Below are positions 34,744 to 44,188 of a stretch of DNA of 64,000 nt, piece after piece. The notes below the pieces were generated by a model that was not told where the DNA came from, made no database searches, and worked only from the letters and a program-made list of their open reading frames with translations. This DNA comes from Ralstonia pickettii DTP0602 (GTDB lineage: Bacteria > Pseudomonadota > Gammaproteobacteria > Burkholderiales > Burkholderiaceae), in contig CP006668.1 in assembly GCA_000471925.1 (NCBI GenBank), forward strand, positions 2,170,001-2,234,000, written 5' to 3'. Each line of letters begins with the position of its first letter. The first letter of the stretch is position 1. The position numbers were made by a program, and so were the translations under genes.

Positions 34744-35574
34744 CTATTCGTCCTCTTCCGCGCCGCCGTGCCAGGCGCTGGCACTGTCGGCCTCGATCGC
34801 CGCCAGCGCACCGGCTGCGCGCTGCAGTGCGGGCAGCAGCTGCAGCGCTTTGTCGCGCGCCACGCGCATCACAGGGGCCTGCAGCGCCAGTCCCAGGTTG
34901 GATTTGCCGCCGTCCGTGGCCGGCACCAGCACGCCGATGCAGACCAGCCCGGGCAGGAACTCCTCGTCGTCCATCGCGTAGCCGTCGCGCTTCACGCGCT
35001 CCAGTTCGGCTTCCAGCTGCGCGTGGTCGGTCAGCGTGTTCTGCGTGTAGCGCTCCAGCTCCACGTGCCCCAGCAGCCGCTGCCGCTGCGCCGGCGCCAG
35101 TTGCGCGAGGAACAGCTTGCCGGTGGCCGAGCAATGCGCCGGCACGCGCGAGCCCGGATGCAGGTAGAAGCGCAGCGGCGCCGCCGTCTCCACGCGATCC
35201 AGGTACAGCACTTCGCCGCCCGAGAACGCGGTCAGGTTGCAGCTCTCGCCGACCTCTTCCACCAGCCGCCGCAGCACCATGTGGCGCGCGCCGTGCGAGG
35301 TGCTGTTGAGCAACAGGTTCTCCGCCAGCCGGCGCAGCCGCAGGCCGGTGCCGTATTGCCTGCCGTCGCCGTTGCGCTGGATCAGGCCTGCGGCTTCCAA
35401 CTGCTGCAGCATGCGGTGCAGCGTGGGCTTGGGCAGGCCGGTCTCTTCCACCAGCGCCTGCAGGTTGAAGGCCTGGTCCTTCTCGGCGATGACTTCGAGC
35501 AGGCCGAACAGCCGCAGTGCCGGCGTGTCTCCGTCAGGCTTGGCGTCACTTTTGGTGAGGCGCATATCGTTCAT
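34744..35574 (-). CDS. IclR-family regulator next to the taurine/amino-acid locus
   Basis: A 276-aa IclR protein: winged helix at about 18-80 (FNLQALVEETGLPKPTLHRM) and effector domain at about 95-260 (SCNLTAFSGGEVLYLDRVET, HCSATGKLFLA). The ATG at 35574 is chosen because GGAG lies 6 bp upstream within the coding-strand leader; the two ATG codons at 35586 and 35589 lack a site. It diverges from the amino-acid permease gene, whose promoter holds a GGAAC-N5-GTTCC palindrome like that of xsc. It is therefore the first candidate regulator of both (inference); the MocR protein at 37417 is the alternative. Confidence 0.87.
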   Translation of the reverse strand: MNDMRLTKSDAKPDGDTPALRLFGLLEVIAEKDQAFNLQALVEETGLPKPTLHRMLQQLEAAGLIQRNGDGRQYGTGLRLRRLAENLLLNSTSHGARHMVLRRLVEEVGESCNLTAFSGGEVLYLDRVETAAPLRFYLHPGSRVPAHCSATGKLFLAQLAPAQRQRLLGHVELERYTQNTLTDHAQLEAELERVKRDGYAMDDEEFLPGLVCIGVLVPATDGGKSNLGLALQAPVMRVARDKALQLLPALQRAAGALAAIEADSASAWHGGAEEDE

Positions 35575-35629
35575 GCCTGGCTCCATCATAGGTAAGTTTC
35601 ATTTTCAGAGTCAAATCATATCAATTATC

Positions 35630-35705
35630 GAAACTTCTGGTTGACCTTCCACGGCCGACGGCCTACATTCCAGCAAAAGAACTATTTTTTGGAACTTATG
35701 GTTCC
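35630..35705 (+). promoter_or_regulatory. Permease promoter with twin operator elements
   Basis: TTGACC at 35641-35646, a 17-bp spacer and TACATT at 35664-35669, followed 21 bp later by GGAAC-TTATG-GTTCC (35691-35705). A degenerate second copy (11 of 15 matches) at 35630-35644 overlaps the -35 box. Boxes, spacer length, the GCCTACATTCC core and operator distance are the same as at xsc. The rest of the 344-bp gap holds the permease leader and shows no further gene. Confidence 0.75.
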
Positions 35706-35918
35706 GATTTTTAAGCGAACACCGGAGACGAGTCGACATGGACGGATAGCCGATCCCTCCCGGGATTGCGAACACTGAACCGACCACGGCCCCAGGCTGG
35801 CACAGGCTGGTAATTACTGCCCCGCCACCTATACAGAAGAGAAGCCGTGGCGCCTGCCCAAAACGCTGTACTGGCTGCAACGCAGTACCGGCAGCAAGCG
35901 CAGCACAGGAGACACAAC

Positions 35919-37355
35919 ATGATTCAACAACCCCAGTCCGGCAACGGGCTATCCCACGGCCTCAAGCAACGCCACATGACCATGATCGCCCTCGGCGGCG
36001 TGATCGGCGCGGGCCTGTTCGTCGGCAGCGGCGTCGTCATCAAGTCGGCCGGCCCGGCCGCGGTCCTTTCCTTCCTGATCACCGGCCTGCTCGTGGTGCT
36101 GGTGATGCGCATGCTGGGCGAGCTGGCCTGCGCCATGCCCGGCGGCGGCTCCTTCTACGAATACGCGCGCGAAGCCTGGCGCGACCGCCCGGCGGTGGGC
36201 AACCTCGCCGGCTTCCTGACCGGCTGGATGTACTGGTATTTCTGGGTCATCGTGGTGGCGCTCGAAGCCGTGGCCGGTGCCGACCTGGTGCGCTACTGGC
36301 TGCCCGACGTCCCCAACTGGATCATCAGTCTCGTCTTGCTGGTGATGCTGACGCTGACCAACCTGGTCTCGGTCAAATCCTTCGGCGAGTTCGAGTTCTG
36401 GTTCGCGTCGATCAAGGTGGCCGCGATCATGGTCTTCCTGTTCGTCGCGGGCGTCTATGTACTGGGCCTGGCCCCGGGCGCGCATGGCATGCAGGTGGCC
36501 AACCTGACCGCCAACGGCGGCTTCATGCCCCACGGCATCGTGCCGGTGCTGACCGGTGCGGTCGCGGCCACGGGTTTCTACTTCGGCGCCGAGATCGTCA
36601 CCATCGCCGCCGCCGAAACCGCCGAGCCGCAGAAGGCCGTGGCCAAGGCCACCAACTCGGTGATCACGCGCGTGCTGGTGTTCTATGTCGGCTCGATCCT
36701 GCTGGTGGTGTGCCTGGTACCGTGGAATTCCACCGGCATCGCCACGCCGTATGTCAGCGCGCTGAACGTGATGGGCGTGCCGGCCGCCGCGCAGATCATG
36801 AACGCGATCGTGCTGACCGCGGTGCTGTCGGCGCTCAACTCTGGCCTGTATGCCTCGTCGCGCATGCTGTTCGCGCTGACACGCCGCGGTGACGCGCCCA
36901 AGTCGCTGGCCCGCGTGAGCCGCAACGGCGTACCGACGCGCGCCATCCTGATGGCCACGCTGTTCGGCTACGTTGCGGTGGTGATGTCCTATGTCTCGCC
37001 CGATACAGTGTTCGCCTTCCTGGTCAACTCGTACGGCACCGTCGCGATCTTCGTCTACATCCTGATCGCGATCTCCCAACTGCGCCTGCGCGCCCGCCTG
37101 GAACGCGAAGCCCCGGAGCGGCTGCGCGTGCGGATGTGGTGCTATCCGTATCTCACCTATGTGGCGATCCTGGGCATGCTTGGCATCGTGATCGCGATGG
37201 CATTCATTCCCGACCAGCGCACGCCGCTAGCCCTGGGCGTGGTCAGCCTGGCGATCCTGCTGGTGGCGTACGCGGCGCGGCAACTGTTTCGTCGTGGCGT
37301 GGATCCGGTAGTGCCGCTGGCAGAGATGCCCCGACCGGACCTGCACGAGTATTGA
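35919..37355 (+). CDS. Amino-acid permease, AAT family (GABA-permease-like)
   Basis: A 478-aa, 12-helix APC permease. HGLKQRHMTMIALGGVIGAGLFVGSG at the N-terminus is the family signature (residues about 11-36), with GGSFYEYAREAWRDRPAVG after helix 2 and FGEFEFWFASIKVAAI in the middle. AGGAGA precedes the ATG at 35919. Together with the MocR, NTF2-like and FAD dehydrogenase genes downstream and the operator shared with xsc, taurine or a similar amino-sulfonate or amino acid is the probable substrate (inference). Confidence 0.88.
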   Translation: MIQQPQSGNGLSHGLKQRHMTMIALGGVIGAGLFVGSGVVIKSAGPAAVLSFLITGLLVVLVMRMLGELACAMPGGGSFYEYAREAWRDRPAVGNLAGFLTGWMYWYFWVIVVALEAVAGADLVRYWLPDVPNWIISLVLLVMLTLTNLVSVKSFGEFEFWFASIKVAAIMVFLFVAGVYVLGLAPGAHGMQVANLTANGGFMPHGIVPVLTGAVAATGFYFGAEIVTIAAAETAEPQKAVAKATNSVITRVLVFYVGSILLVVCLVPWNSTGIATPYVSALNVMGVPAAAQIMNAIVLTAVLSALNSGLYASSRMLFALTRRGDAPKSLARVSRNGVPTRAILMATLFGYVAVVMSYVSPDTVFAFLVNSYGTVAIFVYILIAISQLRLRARLEREAPERLRVRMWCYPYLTYVAILGMLGIVIAMAFIPDQRTPLALGVVSLAILLVAYAARQLFRRGVDPVVPLAEMPRPDLHEY

Positions 37356-37416
37356 TGTCTGACGCGGCGCGCCGGTGCAGTATGCTGGCGCGCTTCGCCG
37401 TGTCGCCTGCCGCCCC

Positions 37417-38970
37417 ATGAGCCTCAAGTCCCCCACCACGATGTGGTTCCAGCTGTTCCAGCAGCACGCGCTGTCGGGCCTGAGCCTGCAGGGCAAGATC
37501 CGCCAGATGCTGGTCTCGGCCATCCTCGACGAGCAACTGCCGCAGGGCGAGCCGCTGCCCAGCAGCCGCGAGCTGTCGGCGCAACTGCGCGTGGCGCGCA
37601 ATACGGTGGTGCTGGCCTACCAGCAGCTGGTCGATGAGGGCTACCTGGTGGCGCGTGAGCGCAGCGGCTACTTTGTCAACCCGGAGATCCTCGGCACGCG
37701 CGTAAGCGGCGTCGCCTCGCTGCGCGGCGAGCCGGTGCCCGCGCGTGCGGGCGAACCCGACTGGGAGCGGCGCTTCGTGTTCCGCCCCACGCAGCAGCGC
37801 AATATCGTCAAGCGCGCCAACTGGCGCGACTATCCCTACCCCTTCCTCTACGGCCAGTACGACCCCGTGCTGTTCCCCACCGCCGACTGGCGCGAATGCT
37901 GCCTGAAGGCGCTCAGCGTGCTCGACATCCACGACTGGGCGCAGGACATGATCCTGCGCGACGACGAATCGCTGGTGCAGCAGATCCGCACGCGCGTGCT
38001 GCCACGCCGCGGCGTGTGGGCCGGCGCCGACGAGATCGTGGTGACGGTGGGTGCGCAGCAGGCGCTGTACCTGCTGGCCGACCTGCTGGTCAGTCCCGAC
38101 ACGCCGCTCGGCATCGAAGACCCCGGCTATCCGGATGCGCGCAATATCTTCGGCTCGCATACCTCGCAGCTGGTGCCGCTGCCGGTCGACGGCGACGGCC
38201 TGGTGTTGTCCGACGCGCAGCGCGCTTGCGACTACGTCTACGTGACCCCCGGCCACCAGTGCCCCACCACGGTCACCATGCCGCTGGCGCGGCGCCAGGC
38301 GCTGCTGCGCCAGGCCGAGGACGCGGACTTCGTGCTGATCGAGGACGACTACGAAAGCGAGAGCCGCTTCGAGGGCGACCCTACCCCCACGCTCAAGAGC
38401 CTGGACCGCAGCAACCGCGTGATCTACGTCGGCAGCCTGTCCAAGAGCCTGGCGCCGGGGCTGCGCATCGGCTATATCGTCGGGCCAGCGGCGCTGATCG
38501 CCGAGTTGCGCGGCGCGCGCCGGCTGATGCTGAGGCACCCGTCGGCCTATATCCAGCGCGCGTTCTCGCTGTTCCTGTCGCTCGGACACTATGACGCGCA
38601 CCTGCGCCGGCTGTCGGCGGCGCACCGCGAGCGCGCCGATGCGGTGCTGGCGGCGCTGGCCACGCATATGCCCGATTTCCGGCCCGTGCCGATCGCCGGG
38701 GGCGCCTCTTGCTGGATCGAAGGCCCGTCGTGGCTCGATGCCGATGCGCTGGCGCGGCTGGCGGAGCTGCAGGGCGTGCTGATCGAGCCGGGCAGCGTCT
38801 TCTTCATGGCGGAGCCCGCGCCGCGCAACTGCTTCCGGCTGGGCTACTCGTCGATCTCGCTGGACCGCATCGAACCCGGCATCCGCGTGCTGGCCTGCGT
38901 GGCGCGTGAGCTGCAGGCTGCCGCCGGCAGCGCACCTGCCGTCACTTCCCGGGCGCGCCCCGCCGCCTGA
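37417..38970 (+). CDS. MocR-type regulator (GntR helix fused to an aminotransferase-like domain), TauR candidate
   Basis: A 517-aa fusion protein. Residues about 20-90 form a winged helix (LPSSRELSAQLRVARNTVVLAYQQL), and about 130-510 a fold-type I aminotransferase domain whose PLP lysine is K343 in GSLSKSLAPGLRIGY. MocR proteins sense amino compounds through PLP; GabR and TauR are known members. The next genes encode a TauXY-like dehydrogenase, so TauR is a reasonable identity but not proven. The ATG at 37417 is preferred to an upstream GTG; neither has a strong ribosome site. Confidence 0.88.
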   Translation: MSLKSPTTMWFQLFQQHALSGLSLQGKIRQMLVSAILDEQLPQGEPLPSSRELSAQLRVARNTVVLAYQQLVDEGYLVARERSGYFVNPEILGTRVSGVASLRGEPVPARAGEPDWERRFVFRPTQQRNIVKRANWRDYPYPFLYGQYDPVLFPTADWRECCLKALSVLDIHDWAQDMILRDDESLVQQIRTRVLPRRGVWAGADEIVVTVGAQQALYLLADLLVSPDTPLGIEDPGYPDARNIFGSHTSQLVPLPVDGDGLVLSDAQRACDYVYVTPGHQCPTTVTMPLARRQALLRQAEDADFVLIEDDYESESRFEGDPTPTLKSLDRSNRVIYVGSLSKSLAPGLRIGYIVGPAALIAELRGARRLMLRHPSAYIQRAFSLFLSLGHYDAHLRRLSAAHRERADAVLAALATHMPDFRPVPIAGGASCWIEGPSWLDADALARLAELQGVLIEPGSVFFMAEPAPRNCFRLGYSSISLDRIEPGIRVLACVARELQAAAGSAPAVTSRARPAA

Positions 38971-39098
38971 TCGCTGGCGGCGTCGCTGGCCCAAGCGATT
39001 GTCCCGAACTGGCGCTACAGCGCGACGCCCGGCTTCCCTATCCTCGAGTCATGGCCGGTCCTGGACGGATCGGCAGACTACACTCAGGAGACCAAGCC

Positions 39099-39506
39099 AT
39101 GTCCGACCAGAACCACAACGCCGCCGGCATCGAACTGCTGCAGGCCTTCAACGACGCCTGGAACCGCCACGACCTCGACGCGCTGATGGGCTTCATGGCC
39201 GATGACTGCGCCTTCCACGGCGTGGCCGGGGGCGAGCTGCTGGGCCGCAGCTTTATCGGCCGCGACGCGGTGCGCGAAGGCTTTCAGCTCGCGTGGCAGA
39301 CCTTCCCGGACGCGCAATGGGTCGATGGCGAGCACTTCGTCGCCGGCGCCCGCGGCGTCAGCGAATCGACCTTCCGCGGCACCCGTACCGACGGCGCGCG
39401 CATCGAGGCGCGCATGGTGGACGTCTTTACCTTCCGCGACGGCAAGATCGCGGTCAAGAACGCGTACCGCAAGGACCGTCCGCCCGTAGTGGCTCCCGCA
39501 GCCTGA
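39099..39506 (+). CDS. tauX: SnoaL/NTF2-like small protein, TauX (taurine dehydrogenase small subunit) candidate
   Basis: A 135-aa cone-shaped NTF2/SnoaL-like protein (FNDAWNRHDLDALMGFMADDC, then VDVFTFRDGKIAVKNAYRKDRP). CAGGAG precedes the ATG. It lies 16 bp before a FAD amine dehydrogenase gene. A small protein of this fold paired with a DAO-type flavoprotein fits the TauX-TauY subunits of taurine dehydrogenase; the gene symbol rests on this context and remains provisional. Confidence 0.65.
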   Translation: MSDQNHNAAGIELLQAFNDAWNRHDLDALMGFMADDCAFHGVAGGELLGRSFIGRDAVREGFQLAWQTFPDAQWVDGEHFVAGARGVSESTFRGTRTDGARIEARMVDVFTFRDGKIAVKNAYRKDRPPVVAPAA

Positions 39507-39522
39507 GAACAGGAGACGCGCC

Positions 39523-40965
39523 ATGCAAGCCGTAGTCCCCCGCAGTGTCCTGGCCGGCGAGCACTCGACCGCGCCAGCCCGGCCGTACGACCCCGCCTAC
39601 GACCCGCTGCACACCCCCACTCCCGGACACGGGCGCGAATACGCGCCGACCTACTGGATCGGCACCGCCGGCGAGCCGCCCGCCGACGACGGCCCGATCA
39701 CGCATGACATCGACGTCGATGTGGCGATCATCGGCTCGGGCTTCACCGGCCTGACCTGCGCCATCTTCCTGGCGCAGGAGTACGGCATCAAGGCCACCGT
39801 GCTGGAAGCGAACCGCGTCAGCTGGGGCTGCAGCACGCGCAACGGCGGCCAGGCGCAATGCGCGTCGGGGCGGCTCAAGCGTTCGCAATGGATCCAGCGC
39901 TACGGGCTCGATACCGCGCTGCGCCTGCATGAAGAGATCTGCGCCGGCATGGAGACCTTCAAGGGCCTGATCAAGGACATCGAGTGCGATCCGCAGCCGG
40001 GCGGCCACCTGTACATCGCGCACCGCGACAAGGTGATGCCCACGCTGGAGAAGGAAGCCAAGGTCCTGCGCGAAGTATTCAACTACGACGCGCGGATCCT
40101 GGATGCCGACACCGTGCGACGCGAATACGTCGACGACAAGGAGGCCGCCGGCGCCATGCACGAACCTGAAGGCATCGGCATCCACGCCGGCAAGCTCGCC
40201 TTCGGCTACCTGCGGCGCGCGCGCGAGCTCGGTGCGAAGGTGCATCCGTCCAGCCCGGTGACCAGCTGGGAAACTCGCAACGGCGTGCATTACCTGCGCA
40301 CGCCCGGCGGCATCGTGCGCGCCCGCGCCGTGGGCGTTGCCACCGGCGGCTATACCTCGCAGACGCTGCATCGCGAACTCAAGAACCGGCTGTTCCCGAT
40401 CCTGTCGAACTCGATCGTCACGCGCCCGCTCACCGCCGAGGAACGCGCAGCGTGCAACTTCCGCACGACGCAGGTCATTACCGATACGCGCATCCTGCGC
40501 CACTACTACCGGCTGATGCCCGACGGCCGCCTGCAGATCGGCAGCCGCAGCGCCATCACCGGCAATGACGCGCCGCAGGAACAGTACAAGCAGAAGCTGA
40601 TCGGGGATATGTATCGCAAATTCCCGGCGCTGCAGGGTATCCAGGTCGATTACTCGTGGTGGGGCTGGGTCGATGTCAGCCACGACATGATGCCGCGCAT
40701 CACGCAGCCGGATCCGGCGCAGTCGATCTACTACGCGATGGGCTATGGCGGCAATGGCGTGATGTACTCCGCGCAGGCTGGCAAGCGGCTGGCGGCGTTG
40801 ATTGCCGGCAAGGCCTCCGCGCTGCCGGAACTGCCGATCTTCCGTTCGCCGCTGCCGTTCCCGAATGTGCGGGAGATGGTGGAATCGCAGATGTTCGCGC
40901 CGTTCCGGAGGATGGGGCAGCGGGTGCTTTACCACTGGTATCACTTGAAGGATGACGTGTTGTGA
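39523..40965 (+). CDS. tauY: FAD-dependent amine dehydrogenase/oxidase (DAO family), TauY candidate
   Basis: A 480-aa flavoprotein. The FAD-binding GSGFTG starts at residue 71 within DVDVAIIGSGFTGLTCA, followed by STRNGGQAQCASG, and the C-terminal region has YYAMGYGGNGVMYSAQAGK. This layout is shared by gamma-glutamylputrescine oxidase and the large subunit of taurine dehydrogenase. If it is TauY it would deaminate taurine to sulfoacetaldehyde, the substrate of the Xsc encoded 23 kb away. The shared promoter design supports that link; gamma-glutamylputrescine or another amine remains possible. Confidence 0.72.
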   Translation: MQAVVPRSVLAGEHSTAPARPYDPAYDPLHTPTPGHGREYAPTYWIGTAGEPPADDGPITHDIDVDVAIIGSGFTGLTCAIFLAQEYGIKATVLEANRVSWGCSTRNGGQAQCASGRLKRSQWIQRYGLDTALRLHEEICAGMETFKGLIKDIECDPQPGGHLYIAHRDKVMPTLEKEAKVLREVFNYDARILDADTVRREYVDDKEAAGAMHEPEGIGIHAGKLAFGYLRRARELGAKVHPSSPVTSWETRNGVHYLRTPGGIVRARAVGVATGGYTSQTLHRELKNRLFPILSNSIVTRPLTAEERAACNFRTTQVITDTRILRHYYRLMPDGRLQIGSRSAITGNDAPQEQYKQKLIGDMYRKFPALQGIQVDYSWWGWVDVSHDMMPRITQPDPAQSIYYAMGYGGNGVMYSAQAGKRLAALIAGKASALPELPIFRSPLPFPNVREMVESQMFAPFRRMGQRVLYHWYHLKDDVL

Positions 40966-41028
40966 GCGGTGTGTGGCGGCATTGCTTGCCGGAAGCGCCT
41001 GCACTTGCCGACGCCCGTCTTGAACGTT

Positions 41029-41054
41029 CCCCTCTCCCGCTCGCGGGGTAGGGG
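41029..41054. repeat. REP-like hairpin after the FAD dehydrogenase gene
   Basis: CCCCTCTCCCGC (41029-41040), TC, then GCGGGGTAGGGG (41043-41054) with two mismatches to the other copies, followed by AGCAAG. It lies 64 bp after the stop and could end transcription or protect the message. Confidence 0.65.
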
Positions 41055-41220
41055 AGCAAGCCCGCAGTCGCAGTACGATCCTACCCTGTCGGATTCCACC
41101 GACACCCAAACCGGACCCCACCGCCTCCACAGCCCGCACAGCGCCGCAGTATGATTCCCAAGTCTCCCGCCCCGGGAGCATCGCGGCCGCCCGCTGGCCG
41201 CAGTGCATCAGGAGGCACGC

Positions 41221-42333
41221 TTGGACCCAGCCCGGCTCCTGCAGGCTGAACCCGCCCCCGCCGGCGACCTCATCGTCGCCCGCCCGGAGGGCCTCTATTG
41301 CCGGCCCGGCGACTTCTATATCGACCCTTGGCGCCCGGTCGAACGCGCCGTCATCACCCACGCCCACTCCGATCACGCGCGGTTCGGCCACGGGCAATAC
41401 CTGTGCTCGGAACCGGGCCGGGGCGTGCTGCTGGCGCGCCTGCCCGGCATCCACCTCAATACCCTGCCCTACGGCGAGCGCATCACGCACCACGGCGTCA
41501 CGCTGAGCCTCCACCCCGCCGGCCACGTGCTGGGTTCAGCCCAGGTACGCCTGGAATACCGCGGCCAGGTCTGGGTGGCCTCCGGCGACTACAAGCTCGA
41601 AGCCGACGGCACCTGCGACCCGTTCGAGCCGGTGCCCTGCGACACCTTCATTACCGAAAGCACCTTCGGCCTGCCGATCTACCGCTGGCCGCCACAGGCC
41701 GCGCTGATGGCTGAAATCTTCCACTGGTGGCAAACCAACGCGCAGGCCAGCCGCGCCAGCATCGTCTACGCCTACACCTTCGGCAAGGCGCAGCGCATCC
41801 TTCATGGCCTGCTGCGCCATGCCGGCGCCGACGGCATGCCCGGCCCGGTAGTCGTGCATGGCGCGCTGACCATGCTCAACGCCGCCTATGCCGAAGCCGG
41901 CGTGGCGCTGCCGCCGATGGCGCTGGCCACGGAGCTGCCGCCGCGCAGCCCGCTGCTGCGGCAGACACTGGTGGTGGCGCCGCCATCGGCGCAACGCTCG
42001 ACGTGGCTGCGCCGCTTCGGCGACGCGTCCGACGCCTTCGCCAGTGGCTGGATGCAGCTGCGCGGCACACGCCGGCGCCGTGGCGTGGATCGCGGCTTTG
42101 CGCTGTCCGACCATGCGGACTGGCCCGGGCTGCTGACTGCCATCGACGCCACCGGCGCCGGCCGAATCATCGTGACCCACGGCAACGTGCCGGTGATGGT
42201 GCGGTACCTGAACGAACGCGGCTGGCAGGCGCAGGCCTTCGACACCGAATACGGCGACGACGACGAATCGGCGCGCAGTGAAACGCAGGCTGCGGAGACC
42301 CCTGACACCAGCAACGAAGAGGCGGCGCCATGA
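41221..42333 (+). CDS. Ligase-associated metallo-beta-lactamase-fold DNA exonuclease
   Basis: A 370-aa metallo-beta-lactamase/beta-CASP nuclease. The metal motif H47-x-H49-x-D51-H52 (ITHAHSDHARFG) is intact, with HPAGHVLGSAQ, SGDYKLEADGTCDPFEPVPC and the later LSDHADW and THGN. TTG at 41221 is the preferred start because AGGAGG lies five bases upstream; a GTG at 41203 has none. It overlaps the DNA ligase gene by 4 bp. The usual bacterial cluster is exonuclease, ligase, Lhr-like helicase and PdeM endonuclease; here only the first two are intact. Confidence 0.9.
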   Translation: MDPARLLQAEPAPAGDLIVARPEGLYCRPGDFYIDPWRPVERAVITHAHSDHARFGHGQYLCSEPGRGVLLARLPGIHLNTLPYGERITHHGVTLSLHPAGHVLGSAQVRLEYRGQVWVASGDYKLEADGTCDPFEPVPCDTFITESTFGLPIYRWPPQAALMAEIFHWWQTNAQASRASIVYAYTFGKAQRILHGLLRHAGADGMPGPVVVHGALTMLNAAYAEAGVALPPMALATELPPRSPLLRQTLVVAPPSAQRSTWLRRFGDASDAFASGWMQLRGTRRRRGVDRGFALSDHADWPGLLTAIDATGAGRIIVTHGNVPVMVRYLNERGWQAQAFDTEYGDDDESARSETQAAETPDTSNEEAAP

Positions 42334-44003
42334 AGGCGTTCGCCGACCTTTACGCCGCGCTAGACGGCACCACATCCACCAAGGCCCGGCTGGCCGCACT
42401 GGTCGGCTACCTGCGCGTCGCACCGCCGGAAGACGCCGCCTGGGCCGTGTACTTCCTGGCAGGCGGCAAGCCGCGCCAGATCGTGCCGGTGTCGCTGCTG
42501 CACGAACTGGCGCGCCAGGCCGCGGACCTACCCGACTGGCTGTTCGAGGAGAGCTACCAGGCCGTCGGCGACCTCGCCGAAACCATCGCCCTGCTGCTGC
42601 CCGACCCGATGGATGCCGACCACGCCGGCCTGGCGGAATGGGTCGAGCAACGGCTGCTGCCGCTGCGCGGACTGCCGCCGGAGGAACTGATGCCGCGCCT
42701 CGACACCCTGTGGCGGCCGCTCGACGCGCACGGCCGGCTGGTGCTGTTCAAGCTGATCACCGGCGCCTTCCGCGTCGGCGTGTCGCGGCTGCTGGTGACG
42801 CGTGCGCTGGGTGAAGTGGCGAGTATCGATCCCAAGCGCGTGGCCGAGCGCATGGTCGGCTACACCGACCTGTCGGCCCGGCCCGATGCGGCACGATTCC
42901 TCGCGCTGCTCGCGCCAGAGAGCGACGACAACCGCGAATTGCGCGCCAGCGGGCAACCTTACCCGTTCTTCCTGGCGCATCCACTGCAAGCACCGGTCGA
43001 GCAGTTCGATATCGTGCTCGGCGAGCCGGCAAACTGGCTGGTCGAATGGAAATGGGACGGCATCCGCGCGCAACTGGTGCGCCGCGGCGGCCAGACCTGG
43101 CTGTGGTCGCGCGGCGAGGAACTGATCACCGAACGCTTTCCGGAAATCCTGCAAGCGGCCGAACACCTGCCTGACGGCACCGTGCTCGACGGCGAGATCG
43201 TCGTCTGGCAACAGGGCCGCGTGCAGCCGTTCGCCTTGCTGCAGCAGCGCATCGGCCGCAAGACGCTGAGCGCCAGGCTGCTGCGCGAGGCGCCCGCCAT
43301 CCTGATGGCCTATGACCTGCTCGAATGGGAGGGCGAGGACTGGCGCACCCGCCCGCAGGCCGAACGGCGCACGCGCCTGAAACAGGTGGTGTCGGACTAC
43401 GTCCATCCCTCGCTGGAGCTCAGCCCGCTGGTCGAGGCCGAAAGTTGGGAACACTTCGCGCGACTGCGCGATGCCTCGCGCGAACTTGGCGTCGAAGGCT
43501 TCATGCTGAAGGCCGCCAGTGCCGCCTACGGCGCCGGGCGCACCAAGGACGCAGGCGTCTGGTGGAAGTGGAAGATCGACCCGTATTCTGTCGATGCGGT
43601 GCTGGTCTACGCGCAGCGCGGACATGGCCGCCGCGCCAGCCTCTACACCGACTTTACCTTCGCGGTCTGGAATGCCCCAGCCGGCACGCCCGACCGCGCG
43701 CTGGTGCCGTTCGCCAAGGCATATTCCGGCCTGACCGATGAAGAGATGCGCGCGGTCGACGCGATCGTGCGCCGGACTACGGTAGAGAAATTCGGCCCGG
43801 TGCGCAGCGTGGAGCCCACGCAGGTATTCGAGCTCGGCTTCGAGGGCATCGCCCGCAGCGGTCGCCACAAGAGCGGCATCGCGGTGCGCTTTCCGCGCAT
43901 GCTGCGCTGGCGCACCGACAAGCCCATCGAAGAAGCCGACACGCTGGCCACGCTGGAAGCAATGCTGCCCGGTACCGCTGCGCCGCGGGAGGATGCGGCA
44001 TGA
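42330..44003 (+). CDS. ATP-dependent DNA ligase (repair, exonuclease-associated type)
   Basis: A 557-aa ligase with an N-terminal DNA-binding domain (to about 200), the nucleotidyltransferase domain with adenylated K241 in EWKWDGIRAQ, motif III-like ILMAYDLLEWEG, motif IV EGFMLK and motif V VWWKWKIDP, then an OB domain to the end. The start overlaps the exonuclease stop by ATGA. This is the stand-alone ligase of the DNA-damage cluster, not the LigD fusion: there are no polymerase or phosphoesterase domains. Confidence 0.93.
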   Translation: MKAFADLYAALDGTTSTKARLAALVGYLRVAPPEDAAWAVYFLAGGKPRQIVPVSLLHELARQAADLPDWLFEESYQAVGDLAETIALLLPDPMDADHAGLAEWVEQRLLPLRGLPPEELMPRLDTLWRPLDAHGRLVLFKLITGAFRVGVSRLLVTRALGEVASIDPKRVAERMVGYTDLSARPDAARFLALLAPESDDNRELRASGQPYPFFLAHPLQAPVEQFDIVLGEPANWLVEWKWDGIRAQLVRRGGQTWLWSRGEELITERFPEILQAAEHLPDGTVLDGEIVVWQQGRVQPFALLQQRIGRKTLSARLLREAPAILMAYDLLEWEGEDWRTRPQAERRTRLKQVVSDYVHPSLELSPLVEAESWEHFARLRDASRELGVEGFMLKAASAAYGAGRTKDAGVWWKWKIDPYSVDAVLVYAQRGHGRRASLYTDFTFAVWNAPAGTPDRALVPFAKAYSGLTDEEMRAVDAIVRRTTVEKFGPVRSVEPTQVFELGFEGIARSGRHKSGIAVRFPRMLRWRTDKPIEEADTLATLEAMLPGTAAPREDAA

Positions 44004-44033
44004 GCCCGCCGCGCGGTGCCGGACGCGGAAGGC

Positions 44034-44188
44034 GTCCGGCGCGTGCCGAACGTGGGCCTCCTGTTCTAGGAGGTCTTCCGCAAGCACGATCCCGGCAACC
44101 TGCTGCTCGGCCAGGCCGAGTGCGAGGTACTGATGCAGGAGCTGGATACGCACCGGCTGGCCGATACCCTGGAGCGCCTGTCGGCGCT
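44034..44188 (+). pseudogene. Remnant of the ligase-associated Lhr-like helicase, C-terminal end
   Basis: In one frame the DNA reads VPNVGLLF, a TAG stop at 44067, then [20 protein letters not shown] and [20 protein letters not shown]. These match the C-terminal end of the Lhr-like helicase that normally follows the ligase. The remaining 800-odd residues are absent. The piece lies directly between the ligase gene and a PdeM fragment, so a large internal deletion is the likely cause. Confidence 0.7.

Noticed and set aside
41203..41220. GTG start for the exonuclease
   Set aside because: It lies before AGGAGG and has no ribosome site itself; TTG at 41221 has one at the right distance.
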